A stretch of DNA of 60,602 nt from Christensenella sp964438705 (GCA_964438705.1 CAYTKQ010000019.1:1-60602), one strand, 5' to 3'; counted from the first letter of the stretch, positions 18,036-26,647 are shown. The notes: generated from the letters alone by a model not told the origin. Translations and numbers: made by a program.

Positions 18036-18114
18036 TGTTATTTACACATGAAACGAAAATAGAAAATCGCTTGTCTTACGAAAAATAAAGATTTTGCGTA
18101 TGTATAAGGATTGC

Positions 18115-18154
18115 AAAAAATCCGCGTTCGCTTATTGGTTCGGTGGATTTTTTT
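18115..18154 (+). terminator. Terminator-like inverted repeat upstream of pckA
   Basis: AAAAAATCC and GGATTTTTT are complementary and extended by a G-U and a C-G pair. It could be a second terminator of the upstream unit or an attenuator in a longer pckA leader. Confidence 0.5.
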
Positions 18155-18263
18155 ATTCGCTGCATAACCCTTCAGTCTTTTATTTTATAAAAAATAGAAA
18201 AGGAAAAAGGAATGAAGGGAGTTTTATAGAATATATTAAATACGGGCAATTATTTAGAACAAC

Positions 18264-18289
18264 ATATACACAGGCAAATATGTGTATAT
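18264..18289. promoter_or_regulatory. Inverted repeat, possible pckA operator
   Basis: ATATACACA and TGTGTATAT are perfectly complementary with an 8-nt spacer. The right arm overlaps a TATATT that could serve as the -10 of pckA. The site lies 44 bp before the pckA start. Confidence 0.5.
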
Positions 18290-18332
18290 TTTGATTTAAT
18301 GATTTGCAAAATATAGGAAGGCGAGGTTTTTT

Positions 18333-19937
18333 ATGATGAGTATTGATTTGAGTCAATATGGGATTACAGGGGTAAAAGAGATTGTTCACAATCCTTCTTA
18401 CGAAATGCTGTTCGAGGAAGAAACCAAATCATCCCTCGAAGGTTTTGAAAGAGGCCAGGAAAGTGAGCTTGGTGCGGTAAACGTGATGACCGGCATCTAT
18501 ACGGGACGTTCCCCCAAAGATAAGTTCATCGTTATGGATGACACGTCGAAAGACACGGTTTGGTGGACTTCTGACGAACAGGTCAATGACAATCGTCCTT
18601 TGAGCGAGGAAGCGTGGAAAACGGCGAGAAAGATCGCGATGGAAGAGCTTTCAGGCAAAAGACTTTTTGTTGTAGATGCATTCTGCGGCGCGAATGAAGA
18701 CACGCGCATGTCGATCCGTTTCATCATGGAGGTTGCATGGCAGGCGCATTTCGTTACAAATATGTTCATTACGCCTACGGCAGAAGAACTGAAAAACTTC
18801 AAGCCGGATTTCGTCGTATATAACGCATCCAAGGCGAAAGTGGATAACTATAAAGAGATGGGCATGAATTCCGAAACGGGAATCCTGTTCAACCTTACCA
18901 GCAAAGAGCAGGTCATTCTGAATTCGTGGTATGGCGGCGAGATGAAAAAGGGTATGTTCTCTATGATGAACTACTATCTGCCGCTTAAGGGCATCGCATC
19001 GATGCATTGCTCGGCAAATACCGATCTGAACGGCGAAAACACCGCTATTTTCTTTGGGCTCTCCGGCACAGGGAAGACTACGCTTTCCACAGACCCGAAG
19101 CGTCTTTTGATCGGCGATGATGAACATGGCTGGGATGACAAGGGTATTTTCAACTTTGAGGGTGGCTGCTACGCGAAAGTTATCGACCTTGATAAGGAAT
19201 CCGAACCGGATATCTACAACGCAATCAAGCGGGACGCACTTCTTGAGAATGTTACCCTTGACGCAAACGGCAAGATCAATTTTACGGACAAGAGCGTGAC
19301 AGAGAACACGCGTGTATCCTACCCGATCGATCATATTGTAAACATTGTGAAGCCGGTTTCGACAGCTCCGGCAGCGAAAGATATTATCTTCCTCTCCGCA
19401 GATGCCTTCGGCGTTCTTCCGCCTGTGTCGATCTTGACGCCCGAACAAATGCAGTATTACTTCCTGTCTGGTTTCACGGCAAAATTGGCCGGAACGGAAA
19501 GAGGAATCACGGAGCCGACACCAACCTTTTCCGCTTGCTTTGGAAAGGCATTCTTGGAGCTGCATCCGACCAAGTACGCAGAAGAGCTTGTGAAGAGAGC
19601 GAAGCAGAATAATTCAAAAGCATACCTCGTAAACACGGGCTGGAACGGTTCGGGAAAGCGTATTTCCATTCGTGATACCCGCGGTATCATCGATGCGATC
19701 CTTGATGGCTCCATCGAAAAGGCATCGACGAAAATGCTGCCGTACTTCAACGTTGCGATCCCGACCGAACTGCCGGGTGTGGATACCAAGATTCTTGATC
19801 CGCGCGACACCTATGCGGACGCTTCCGAGTGGGATGCAAAGGCGAAGGATTTGGCGCAGCGCTTTGTAAAGAATTTTACAAAATATGAAGGAAACGAAGC
19901 AGGAAAGGCGTTGGTTTCTGCGGGTCCCCAGTTATAA
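18333..19937 (+). CDS. pckA: Phosphoenolpyruvate carboxykinase (ATP)
   Basis: Interconverts oxaloacetate + ATP and PEP + CO2 + ADP. In fermenters it often runs in the CO2-fixing, ATP-forming direction toward succinate or propionate. The protein has 534 residues, normal for the ATP-dependent class. TGIYTGRSPKDKF lies near residue 52, the P-loop GLSGTGKTTLS near 242, and the metal/ATP segment DDEHGWDDKGIFNFEGGCYAK near 263. NTGWNGSGKRI is near 434. An ATGATG pair allows a start at 18333 or 18336; the ribosome site GGAAGGCGAGG fits either. It is monocistronic, with a strong terminator after it. Confidence 0.97.
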   Translation: MMSIDLSQYGITGVKEIVHNPSYEMLFEEETKSSLEGFERGQESELGAVNVMTGIYTGRSPKDKFIVMDDTSKDTVWWTSDEQVNDNRPLSEEAWKTARKIAMEELSGKRLFVVDAFCGANEDTRMSIRFIMEVAWQAHFVTNMFITPTAEELKNFKPDFVVYNASKAKVDNYKEMGMNSETGILFNLTSKEQVILNSWYGGEMKKGMFSMMNYYLPLKGIASMHCSANTDLNGENTAIFFGLSGTGKTTLSTDPKRLLIGDDEHGWDDKGIFNFEGGCYAKVIDLDKESEPDIYNAIKRDALLENVTLDANGKINFTDKSVTENTRVSYPIDHIVNIVKPVSTAPAAKDIIFLSADAFGVLPPVSILTPEQMQYYFLSGFTAKLAGTERGITEPTPTFSACFGKAFLELHPTKYAEELVKRAKQNNSKAYLVNTGWNGSGKRISIRDTRGIIDAILDGSIEKASTKMLPYFNVAIPTELPGVDTKILDPRDTYADASEWDAKAKDLAQRFVKNFTKYEGNEAGKALVSAGPQL

Positions 19938-20231
19938 GGAATCGAAGTATAGAAGTAAGGGCTGTATCCAGAAAAAGTAGCCAAAATGAAACAAACAGGC
20001 AAGCGCATATAAAAAGCGCTTGCCTGTTTTCGTAATGTGGTTCAAGGGCATGATCTGGACTTTTTCAGCGCGAAGACATACCGTTTCCATCATGTGCCAG
20101 ACCATTGGGGAATAGTCGCGCTTGTCGGCAAGGGTGATGCCGACCCCATCGGGCGGCCTGTCCTGCTCGTGAGCCAGTGTTGTGGGCAGCGGCCATGCAA
20201 CCTCATTGGGCATCAGCGGGATCTGAAACAT
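19932..20231 (-). CDS. Hypothetical protein, 99 residues
   Basis: The frame begins MFQIPLMPNEVAWPLPTT behind AAGGAG at 9-nt spacing, a good initiation site. The first 65 residues have ordinary composition. The last 30 are read straight through the pckA terminator inverted repeat and end inside the pckA stop region, which is not how a settled gene ends. I recognise no family. It is either a small real gene that lost its original 3' end or a relic with a surviving start. Confidence 0.35.
   Translation of the reverse strand: MFQIPLMPNEVAWPLPTTLAHEQDRPPDGVGITLADKRDYSPMVWHMMETVCLRAEKVQIMPLNHITKTGKRFLYALACLFHFGYFFWIQPLLLYFDSL
19993..20030. terminator. Terminator after pckA
   Basis: AAACAGGCAAGCGC and GCGCTTGCCTGTTT form a 14-bp perfect stem with a 9-nt A/T loop, followed by T. 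It is symmetrical enough to act in both directions. Confidence 0.9.
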
Positions 20232-20467
20232 TTTTTGTCTTCTCCTTTCTTCCGGTTCGACAATGATAGGCTGTCATATTTTGCGTTTTAATAACAATAA
20301 AACATAAAACCGCCAAACAGGAGGATGATCTGACAAGCGCGGAATGTGATGTGAGAATCGACGAGCAGAGGCGCGGAAATTCTGTATGAAACCTTCAAAA
20401 TGGTTTGGCAGCGTACATTCTTGAAATAAAAAAAGTGCATAAATTTTAAAAAATTCACAGATAATGA

Positions 20468-20496
20468 TGGATAATTTCCGGAAAAGAAAATATAAT
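20468..20496 (+). promoter_or_regulatory. Candidate promoter of the HD-GYP gene
   Basis: TGGATA and a perfect TATAAT are separated by 17 bp. The -35 is weak (4 of 6). Confidence 0.5.
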
Positions 20497-20502
20497 ACGG
20501 TT

Positions 20503-20519
20503 ATGACGTTATGCGTCAT
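20503..20519. promoter_or_regulatory. Inverted repeat at HD-GYP transcription start
   Basis: ATGACG and CGTCAT flank TTATG immediately downstream of the -10. It could be an operator or a 5'-end stem. Confidence 0.4.
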
Positions 20520-20549
20520 TTGAAGTCAGGCGTGTAGAAAAGGAAATTT

Positions 20550-21473
20550 ATGACTACGATTTGCATCATTGCTGTGTTTGCTGGAGCTGTCATTTTATTG
20601 GTCAGCATGATCAAGTATTATAGACTTTTGCTTCGTTTTCGGGTAGAGGCGCGGGAAAAACGCGTGTTTTCAAAATGGACGTACGGCTTTTGTATGTTGC
20701 TGATGTTGTTTTTTTTGTTGGGCTATGTCGTACTCGGCGGATACTATTTGTTCGGCCCGGAGGTGGAGCCGTCAACCTATTTGGTGGCCAGCATTTTCTT
20801 TTTTGGAGCGGTTTTTGTCTATGTCGTGGTGACAGTGCAGGCGCAAATGTCGGCCGTTATCACCAAAAAGACGGAGGAGATCGTGCTTACGCTGGTAAAC
20901 GCGATGGAAGCAAAGGACGAATATACACGCGGACATTCTGTGCATGTCGCCAATCTGGCACAAATATTTTATAGCAATTTACCTGAAAAATGGAAACGTA
21001 AAATCAACCTGAATCAGTTGCTGGATGCCGCTATTTTGCATGATATCGGAAAAATTGGGATTGCGGATCATGTGCTTAATCAGCCGGGGAAGCTGAATGA
21101 AGCACAATGGGAGCTCATTCGTCAGCATCCGAAAATGGGCAAGCAAATTTTGGAGAAAACGAGCTTTAAAGAGCTTGGCGATATGATCCTTTATCACCAT
21201 GAGCGCATAGACGGACATGGATATTATCAGATCCCGGCAGAAAGCATTCCGCCCCAAGCCCGCATGATTTCAATTATGGACGCCTATTCTGCGCTGGTAA
21301 CGGACCGGGTGTATCGGCCAAAGCACAGCTATCAAGAGGCCATGGAGATTATTCGGCAAGAAAGCGGAAAACAATTTGACAGCGAACTTGTAGAGATTTT
21401 TTGTCGGATTTCAGAAGAAGAGCTGAATGGGGCGCTGGAAAATATCGTTTTCTCTGTGCAAGGTGTAAGCTGA
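20550..21473 (+). CDS. Membrane-bound HD-GYP domain protein
   Basis: A 307-residue protein with three predicted membrane segments (about 3-22, 45-66 and 77-97), then a short linker and an HD-GYP domain. HD-GYP proteins typically hydrolyse cyclic di-GMP. The HD pair is at 164-165 (ILHDIGKIG), the downstream metal residues are in HHERIDGHGYY (216-226) and MDAYSAL (about 243-249). The signature ends GYY instead of GYP. GHSVHVANLA near 128 fits the family. No GGDEF or receiver domain is attached and no partner is adjacent, so the membrane part may be the sensor. Confidence 0.88.
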   Translation: MTTICIIAVFAGAVILLVSMIKYYRLLLRFRVEAREKRVFSKWTYGFCMLLMLFFLLGYVVLGGYYLFGPEVEPSTYLVASIFFFGAVFVYVVVTVQAQMSAVITKKTEEIVLTLVNAMEAKDEYTRGHSVHVANLAQIFYSNLPEKWKRKINLNQLLDAAILHDIGKIGIADHVLNQPGKLNEAQWELIRQHPKMGKQILEKTSFKELGDMILYHHERIDGHGYYQIPAESIPPQARMISIMDAYSALVTDRVYRPKHSYQEAMEIIRQESGKQFDSELVEIFCRISEEELNGALENIVFSVQGVS

Positions 21474-21581
21474 TCAACGATAAATGCCGATCGTAAGGAC
21501 CGGAGCATTTCCAGACAAAAGCAAAAAGAGCAGGATGAGCGCAACCGCGCTGCTGCAAAAGTCGAAAGCGTCTGATGACCG

Positions 21582-21730
21582 CTATCCCTTTCTTCCTCAA
21601 TCAAAGAAAATGACGAGGGAGATCTGATTCAATTTCCACCATTGTAAAAATTTGCGATGGGCTTGAAATCAAGATGAAGGATTTTTTTAATGACGCGCTT
21701 TTCGAAGATATTAAGCAGGAAATTTATTAG
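21582..21730 (+). pseudogene. Remnant of an XRE-family regulator (C-terminal part)
   Basis: The frame ending in TAG at 21730 reads SISTIVKICDGLEIKMKDFF and then NDALFEDIKQEIY. This is the helix 4-5 and tail pattern of short Cro/CI-type regulators (typically ...STIVKICDAL...FF..LF..LEQEI). A stop codon lies 8 codons upstream in this frame. The preceding helix-turn-helix-like piece SSIKENDEGD is in another frame, and no N-terminal half or start is left. I therefore call a decayed gene. It is recognised by pattern only. Confidence 0.45.
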
Positions 21731-21797
21731 TTGTAACCCTTATGAACGAAAAAACTCCGAACGTACAAAAAAGTGTAAACGTTTTTTTGAAATGATA

Positions 21798-21838
21798 AAA
21801 GCCGTACTTCCTCAAGCAGGAAATACGGCTTTACTCTT
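21798..21838. terminator. Terminator hairpin between XRE remnant and tRNA-Val
   Basis: AAAGCCGTA and TACGGCTTT pair and enclose a second stem TTCCT/AGGAA. A loose T run follows on plus and T-rich sequence on minus, so it may also end the tRNA transcript. Confidence 0.7.
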
Positions 21839-21904
21839 TGCCTACAATCGAACCGTTATGGTGAAACCGCCAATGAAAAAATATGGGTTCGTATAGGACT
21901 TGTT

Positions 21905-21981
21905 TGGTGGAGACAGCTGGGCTCGAACCAGCGACCCCCTACATGTGAAGCAGGTACTCTGACCAACTGAGCTATGCCTCC
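21905..21981 (-). tRNA. tRNA-Val (CAC)
   Basis: A 77-nt cloverleaf on the minus strand. The acceptor GGAGGCA pairs with TGTCTCC (one G-U), followed by discriminator A and a genome-encoded CCA. The D arm contains GCTCAGTTGGTCAGAGT. The anticodon stem CCTGC/GTAGG closes the loop TTCACAT, giving anticodon CAC (reads GUG). The T arm contains GGTTCGAGCC. It is a single gene, not a cluster. Confidence 0.96.
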
Positions 21982-21991
21982 AACGGTTTTT

Positions 21992-22019
21992 ATTATAGCA
22001 TATTTCAGAAAGATTGCAA
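21992..22019 (-). promoter_or_regulatory. Promoter of tRNA-Val
   Basis: On the minus strand, TTGCAA and TATAAT are separated by 16 bp, ending about 10 bp before the tRNA 5' end. Confidence 0.8.
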
Positions 22020-22100
22020 AACAAATTTCACAAAATTCATAGGAAAAATGATTTGTTTGAGGTACAATGAAGACAACATCAAAAAAGGCAGGGGGTTGCC

Positions 22101-23117
22101 ATGATTCAAACACACAAAACCGATACCAGAGACGGCAAGGACGTTTTCGCTTATACGTTCACAAATGAGGCGGGCGGAAGTATGACGGCCACGAACTACG
22201 GCGCAACCATCATGGCGATTCAGATGCCGGATGCGCAGGGAAATGTGGATGATGTGGTGCTCGGCTTCGACACACCCGAAGGATATTATGGAAAACATTC
22301 CTATTTCGGGGCGACGATCGGCCGCTTTGCGAACCGTATCGCGGGCGGCGAATTTACCGTCGGGGGCAAGAATTACGAAATTGCGTGCAACGAGAAGGAG
22401 ATCAACCTCATTCACGGCGGGCCGGACAGCTTCAATCGCAAGGTGTGGGAGGGCAGCGCGGAGGGGAATACCCTCAAGTTATCCTATCACAGCCCGGACG
22501 GGGAAAACGGCTTTCCTGCGGCGGTGGATGTGCGTGTGGAAATCACGCTTACGGAAGACAACGCGGTGCGCCTTGAATATTTCGCACAGGCGGATGCGGA
22601 CACCATCCTTTCGCTGACCAATCATTCCTATTTCAATTTGCGCGGCGGCGGGGAGATCGGCGACCATATCCTGATCATCAATGCGGGAGAATATACGCCC
22701 GTGGATGAAAACAAGATCCCGACGGGCGAGTTTGCGGAAGTCCTCGGAACTCCGCTCGATTTTACGCATCCGCACCTCATTGGTGAGCGTATCGACGATC
22801 CGCTTTTGCGCGGCGGGTATGACCATAACTATGTGCTGTGGGGCGAAGGCTTCCGCTGTGCCGCGCGTGTAGAAGACCCGCAAAGCGGCCGCGTGATGGA
22901 GGTTTTCACCGATAAGCCGGGCATGCAGTTTTACACGGCGAACACCTTAGGGGAGATCGTTGGCAAAAACGGCATGGTGTATGGTCCGCGCATGGCTTAT
23001 TGTTTTGAAACGCAATTGTTTCCGGACAGTATGCACCACGATGAATTCCCGTCGTGCCTGCTCGAGAAAGGCAAAACTTATCATGATGTGACAGAGTACC
23101 GGTTTTATACACGATAA
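22101..23117 (+). CDS. galM: Aldose 1-epimerase (galactose mutarotase)
   Basis: Converts between alpha and beta anomers of aldohexoses in the cytoplasm. It has 338 residues, normal for GalM. GRFANRIAGGEF lies near residue 74, the substrate residue region INLIHGGPDSFNRKVWEG near 95-112, the catalytic-His segment LTNHSYFNLRG near 173, and GYDHNYVL near 240. The C-terminal segment PRMAYCFETQLFPDSMHH carries the catalytic Glu. It is monocistronic, with its own terminator, and not next to other galactose genes. Confidence 0.93.
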   Translation: MIQTHKTDTRDGKDVFAYTFTNEAGGSMTATNYGATIMAIQMPDAQGNVDDVVLGFDTPEGYYGKHSYFGATIGRFANRIAGGEFTVGGKNYEIACNEKEINLIHGGPDSFNRKVWEGSAEGNTLKLSYHSPDGENGFPAAVDVRVEITLTEDNAVRLEYFAQADADTILSLTNHSYFNLRGGGEIGDHILIINAGEYTPVDENKIPTGEFAEVLGTPLDFTHPHLIGERIDDPLLRGGYDHNYVLWGEGFRCAARVEDPQSGRVMEVFTDKPGMQFYTANTLGEIVGKNGMVYGPRMAYCFETQLFPDSMHHDEFPSCLLEKGKTYHDVTEYRFYTR

Positions 23118-23139
23118 AGAGATTCATGAAGGATTTATG

Positions 23140-23168
23140 AACGGCGGATGAACAAATCCGTCGTTTTT
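23140..23168 (+). terminator. Terminator after galM
   Basis: AACGGCGGAT and ATCCGTCGTT form a 10-bp stem (one G-U) around GAACAA, followed by a T run. Confidence 0.8.
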
Positions 23169-23200
23169 ATTACGGTTTTATAAATTTTGCGCGCCGGGCG

Positions 23201-23228
23201 TTGGTGTATGCACGAAATATGATATAAT
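23201..23228 (+). promoter_or_regulatory. Candidate promoter of the P-type ATPase operon
   Basis: TTGGTG and a perfect TATAAT are separated by 16 bp. Confidence 0.55.
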
Positions 23229-23260
23229 GAACATACATTGAGGTACAGGGAAGGAACAGT

Positions 23261-25657
23261 ATGGGGGACGAACAACAGGAGCGCTACGAGGCGAACTGCG
23301 AAACCGGGCTCACTGACGAGCAGGTCAAAAGCCGCATCGAAGCGGGGCTAACAAACGCATACAATACGAATACCACAAAGTCATACCGTCAAATATTCAA
23401 GGACAATCTATTTACATTTTTTAATATCCTGAATATGGTGTTTACCGTGTTCATCGTGATGACGGGCTACATCAAGGAGCTCGTATTTTTGCTCGTCGTC
23501 ATTGGTAACCTTGCCATCGGTATCGCGCAGGAGATCGTCACAAAAAAGACGCTCGATAAGCTTTCGGTCGTCGTTGCGGCGCGCGTGAAGGTGGTGCGCA
23601 ATGGCGAAGAAAAGGAGATCGGGGTCGCGGAGCTGGTGCTGGATGACGTGGTGCAGCTGATGCCCGGCAATCAGGTGTGTGCGGACGGAAGGGTCCTTGA
23701 GGGAATGGTGGAGGTCAATGAATCGCTCATCACGGGCGAATCGGACGTGATCGTCAAAACGGTGGGAGACTTCCTGTATTCCGGGAGCTTTATCGTATCG
23801 GGCAACGCCTATGCGCGGGTCGAGCGCGTTGGAATGGAGAATTACGCGAACAAGATTTCGTATGACGCGAAGGTCTCGAAAAAGCGTACGTCCGCACTGC
23901 GCGTTTCGCTGAACCGCATCTTGAAGATCATCAGCCTGATCATCGTGCCTGTGGGTATCCTGCTGTTTTTGAAGCAGTGGCTTGTGGTGGGGCTGCCCAT
24001 TGCAGACAACACCGTTAAGACGGTAGGCGCGCTCATCGGCATGATCCCGGAGGGGCTGATCTTGCTGACAAGCGTGGCGCTTGCGACAAGTGCGGTGATC
24101 CTCGCGACCAAGCGAACGCTCGTGCAGGATCTATACTGCATCGAAACGCTCGCGCGCGTGGATGTACTGTGCCTCGATAAAACAGGCACCATCACGGAAG
24201 GTAAAATGCATGTGGAAGAGATCGTGCCTGTCAAAACGTGCGAGGATATCGACGCGATCCTTGCCAACATGGCGGGGGCGCTGCAGGATGACAATGCCAC
24301 CTTCCATGCGATCGTGGAAAAATTTGGCAAGCGGTTCGATCATCAGATCAAAACCATCGTGCCCTTTTCCTCTGCGCGCAAATACAGCGGCGTCAGCTTT
24401 GAAGAGAAAGGGACGTACTTTCTCGGTGCGTTCGAGTTCATCTTTCCGGACGGAGTTTTAGGAATAGATCCGGAGGAATACGCGCGGCAGGGCAGCCGTG
24501 TGCTGGTGCTTGCGCACAGCGACGCGAAAGACGTGCTCGATAATGCCGTGCCCGCCGGCATGGAGCCCGTTGCATTTTTGATGATCTCTGACCGTATTCG
24601 CGATGACGCGCAAAAGACGCTTGAATATTTCGAAAAGCAGGAAGTGGAGATCAAGATCATTTCCGGGGACAGCCCGGTCACAGTGAGCGCGATCGCCAAG
24701 AAGGCGGGCGTGAAAAATTACGGGGCGGTGGATGCCACTACGCTGCAAACGCGGGAGGAGATTGATGCGGCAGCGGAAAAGTACAATGTGTTTGGACGGG
24801 TGACCCCCGCGCAGAAAAAGGAACTGATCGCTGCTTTGAAACGCAAAGGTCACACGGTCGCTATGACGGGCGATGGCGTGAACGATGTGCTTGCCTTAAA
24901 GGAATCAGACTGCGGCATCGCGATGGCCTCGGGCAGCGACGCGGCAAAAAATATCGCAAATCTTGTGCTGCTCGATTCAAACTTTGCGACAATGCCCGAT
25001 ATCGTCAACGAGGGGCGCAAGGTCATCAACAACATCGAACGTGTGGCTACGCTGTTCATTACCAAGACGGTTTACGCGGTGCTGCTCGCGCTGCTGACGC
25101 TGATTCTCGTGGAGAGCAGCTATCCCTATTCGCCGATACAAATGACGCTCATCAGTTTTGTGACGATTGGCTATCCTGCGTTTTTTCTGGCACTGGAGCC
25201 AAATTTTGCGCCCATCAAGCAGCATTTTCTCATCAACGTACTCAAGCGCTCCCTGCCCGGCGGGCTGAGCGTGATTTTAGGCATCATTGCCATCAACATC
25301 CTCGCGGGGATATTCCAATATACGCCCGCCTCGGTGTCCACAATGTGCATCTTGATTGCCGTGGCGGCGGGCATGTGGGTGGTCGCGAAGGTCAGTGCAC
25401 CATTTACCACGGCGCGCAAGGTCATCTTGTGGAGCGCAATCGGCCTTTTTGCGCTGTGTATGATTTTCTTGGCCGGATTTTTTGATGTGGCGCCCATCAG
25501 TCTGCCGCAGGCCGTGGTGGTGTTCATTTTTGTGATCATCGTTCCCTTCCTCATGCGTGGATTCGAGCGGTTTGTGGAGAAGTGGGCGGATAAGTTTCTC
25601 GACAAAAAACTGGTGCGGCAGGGTATGAAGTTTATGGACGGAAAAAAGGACAAATAA
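23261..25657 (+). CDS. Cation-transporting P-type ATPase (CtpE-like)
   Basis: A 798-residue P-type ATPase. NESLITGES is the actuator dephosphorylation loop (near residue 160). CLDKTGTITEGK holds the phosphorylated Asp (about 306), and VAMTGDGVNDVLALKESDCGIAM the hinge (near 540). The M4 segment reads ALIGMIPEGLILLTS, with PEGL as in the CtpE/type II-like group, some of which import calcium. There is no N-terminal heavy-metal domain. About ten membrane segments are predicted, six of them after the catalytic part. The ion is inferred from the M4 motif only. The EFR1 gene follows 13 bp downstream, probably co-transcribed. Confidence 0.88.
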   Translation: MGDEQQERYEANCETGLTDEQVKSRIEAGLTNAYNTNTTKSYRQIFKDNLFTFFNILNMVFTVFIVMTGYIKELVFLLVVIGNLAIGIAQEIVTKKTLDKLSVVVAARVKVVRNGEEKEIGVAELVLDDVVQLMPGNQVCADGRVLEGMVEVNESLITGESDVIVKTVGDFLYSGSFIVSGNAYARVERVGMENYANKISYDAKVSKKRTSALRVSLNRILKIISLIIVPVGILLFLKQWLVVGLPIADNTVKTVGALIGMIPEGLILLTSVALATSAVILATKRTLVQDLYCIETLARVDVLCLDKTGTITEGKMHVEEIVPVKTCEDIDAILANMAGALQDDNATFHAIVEKFGKRFDHQIKTIVPFSSARKYSGVSFEEKGTYFLGAFEFIFPDGVLGIDPEEYARQGSRVLVLAHSDAKDVLDNAVPAGMEPVAFLMISDRIRDDAQKTLEYFEKQEVEIKIISGDSPVTVSAIAKKAGVKNYGAVDATTLQTREEIDAAAEKYNVFGRVTPAQKKELIAALKRKGHTVAMTGDGVNDVLALKESDCGIAMASGSDAAKNIANLVLLDSNFATMPDIVNEGRKVINNIERVATLFITKTVYAVLLALLTLILVESSYPYSPIQMTLISFVTIGYPAFFLALEPNFAPIKQHFLINVLKRSLPGGLSVILGIIAINILAGIFQYTPASVSTMCILIAVAAGMWVVAKVSAPFTTARKVILWSAIGLFALCMIFLAGFFDVAPISLPQAVVVFIFVIIVPFLMRGFERFVEKWADKFLDKKLVRQGMKFMDGKKDK

Positions 25658-25670
25658 GGGGGAAGAGCAA

Positions 25671-26426
25671 ATGGGAGTTCAGTTGGTTTATTTCAGCCCG
25701 ACAGGCAGCACGAAAAGGATCGTGCAAATATTGGGTAAGGCATGGGAAGAAGCTGCGGAGACTGACGTGACGCCATATTCCGCGCAGGATGAGCAATATG
25801 CGTTTTCAAACGACGAGACCGTGATCTTTGGTGTGCCTTCCTTTGGCGGGAGGGTGCCCGCGCTTGCCGCGGAGCGTCTTGCGAAAATTACGGGAGACGA
25901 TACGCCCGCGGTTGCAGTGGTCGCGTTTGGAAACCGCGCGTACGATGACACGCTGCGCGAACTGGCGGCGATCCTCAAACAACAGGGCTTTCGCGTGATC
26001 GCGGCGGTCGCCGCTGTGGCGGAGCATTCCATCGCGCGCCAATACGGCGCGCTCAGGCCGGATGAATACGATGCGGCGGAGCTGACGTCCTACGCGCGGC
26101 ACTTGGCGGCGCTTTGTGCGGACGCGCCCGAGGTGGGATTTGATCAGGACGCGCCTTACAGGGAATACGGCAGCGTACCTTTAAAGCCGCACGCGGGAAA
26201 GGCGTGCACACAGTGCGGGGCTTGCGCCTCCCATTGTCCGGCGGGCGCGATCCCGCGCGAACATCCGGAGCAAACGGAGGAGGCGCGCTGTATTTCGTGC
26301 ATGGGGTGCATCAGCGTGTGTCCGCAAAAAGCGCGCAGCCTGAACAAGATGATGCTGTTCGGCGTGGAGAAGATGCTGAAAAAGGTATGCGAATCGAGAA
26401 AGAAAAACGAACTGATTTTGGGTTAG
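25671..26426 (+). CDS. EFR1-family flavodoxin-ferredoxin fusion
   Basis: A 251-residue protein with an N-terminal flavodoxin-like fold (VQLVYFSPTGSTKRIVQIL; the phosphate loop SPTGSTKR binds FMN) and a C-terminal double [4Fe-4S] domain. The cysteine motifs are CTQCGACASHCPAGAIP (about 182-198) and CISCMGCISVCPQKARS (about 208-224). Such EFR1 proteins are widespread in anaerobic Firmicutes as electron carriers of unknown partner. Linkage to the upstream P-type ATPase looks like operon membership rather than shared function. Confidence 0.92.
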   Translation: MGVQLVYFSPTGSTKRIVQILGKAWEEAAETDVTPYSAQDEQYAFSNDETVIFGVPSFGGRVPALAAERLAKITGDDTPAVAVVAFGNRAYDDTLRELAAILKQQGFRVIAAVAAVAEHSIARQYGALRPDEYDAAELTSYARHLAALCADAPEVGFDQDAPYREYGSVPLKPHAGKACTQCGACASHCPAGAIPREHPEQTEEARCISCMGCISVCPQKARSLNKMMLFGVEKMLKKVCESRKKNELILG

Positions 26427-26496
26427 ACGTGTGGCAAAGCCGTTGCTTCTCACACGGCATGCGTCACATCGGCAGAAAACAAACATATAAATAAAA

Positions 26497-26546
26497 AAAA
26501 CGACGCTGAAATGTTGAAATTTTACACGTTTTGCGTTGTTTTTTTG
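26497..26546 (+). terminator. Terminator after the EFR1 gene
   Basis: AAAAAACGACGC pairs with GCGTTGTTTTTT (one G-U) across a long AT-rich loop (about 26 nt), ending in T. Confidence 0.6.
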
Positions 26547-26547
26547 A

Positions 26548-26576
26548 TTGATTCCCCCTTGATTATTCAGTATAGT
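26548..26576 (+). promoter_or_regulatory. Promoter of rhaB
   Basis: TTGATT and TATAGT are separated by 17 bp, about 70 bp before the rhaB start. Confidence 0.7.
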
Positions 26577-26647
26577 AGTAATTAACATAAAACAATTGTG
26601 CCCGCGCGTGCGGGTATTCATCGAAAAACGGGAAAGGGGCGAACACA

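Larger units (their letters stand above)
17994..18332. other. pckA upstream region
   Basis: No gene is seen. The region contains the Gfo/Idh terminator (17999-18035), a second terminator-like inverted repeat (18115-18154), an AT-rich stretch, and a perfect spaced inverted repeat (18264-18289) just before the pckA ribosome site. Confidence 0.55.
20232..20549. other. Intergenic region before the HD-GYP gene
   Basis: No complete gene is present. A 25-codon open frame without a start (20355-20429, reading ESTSRGAEILYETFKMVWQR then TFLK) has coding-like composition and may be a relic. The HD-GYP promoter (TATAAT at 20491-20496) and an inverted repeat at its start site (20503-20519) lie at the right end. 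Confidence 0.4.

Noticed and set aside
20274..20519. An 81-codon minus-strand frame upstream of the HD-GYP gene
   Set aside because: It spans the HD-GYP promoter, is Phe/Leu-rich from AT-rich DNA, and shows no domain.
21690..21896. A 68-codon plus-strand frame between the XRE remnant and the tRNA
   Set aside because: It reads through a strong terminator hairpin and has no ribosome site.
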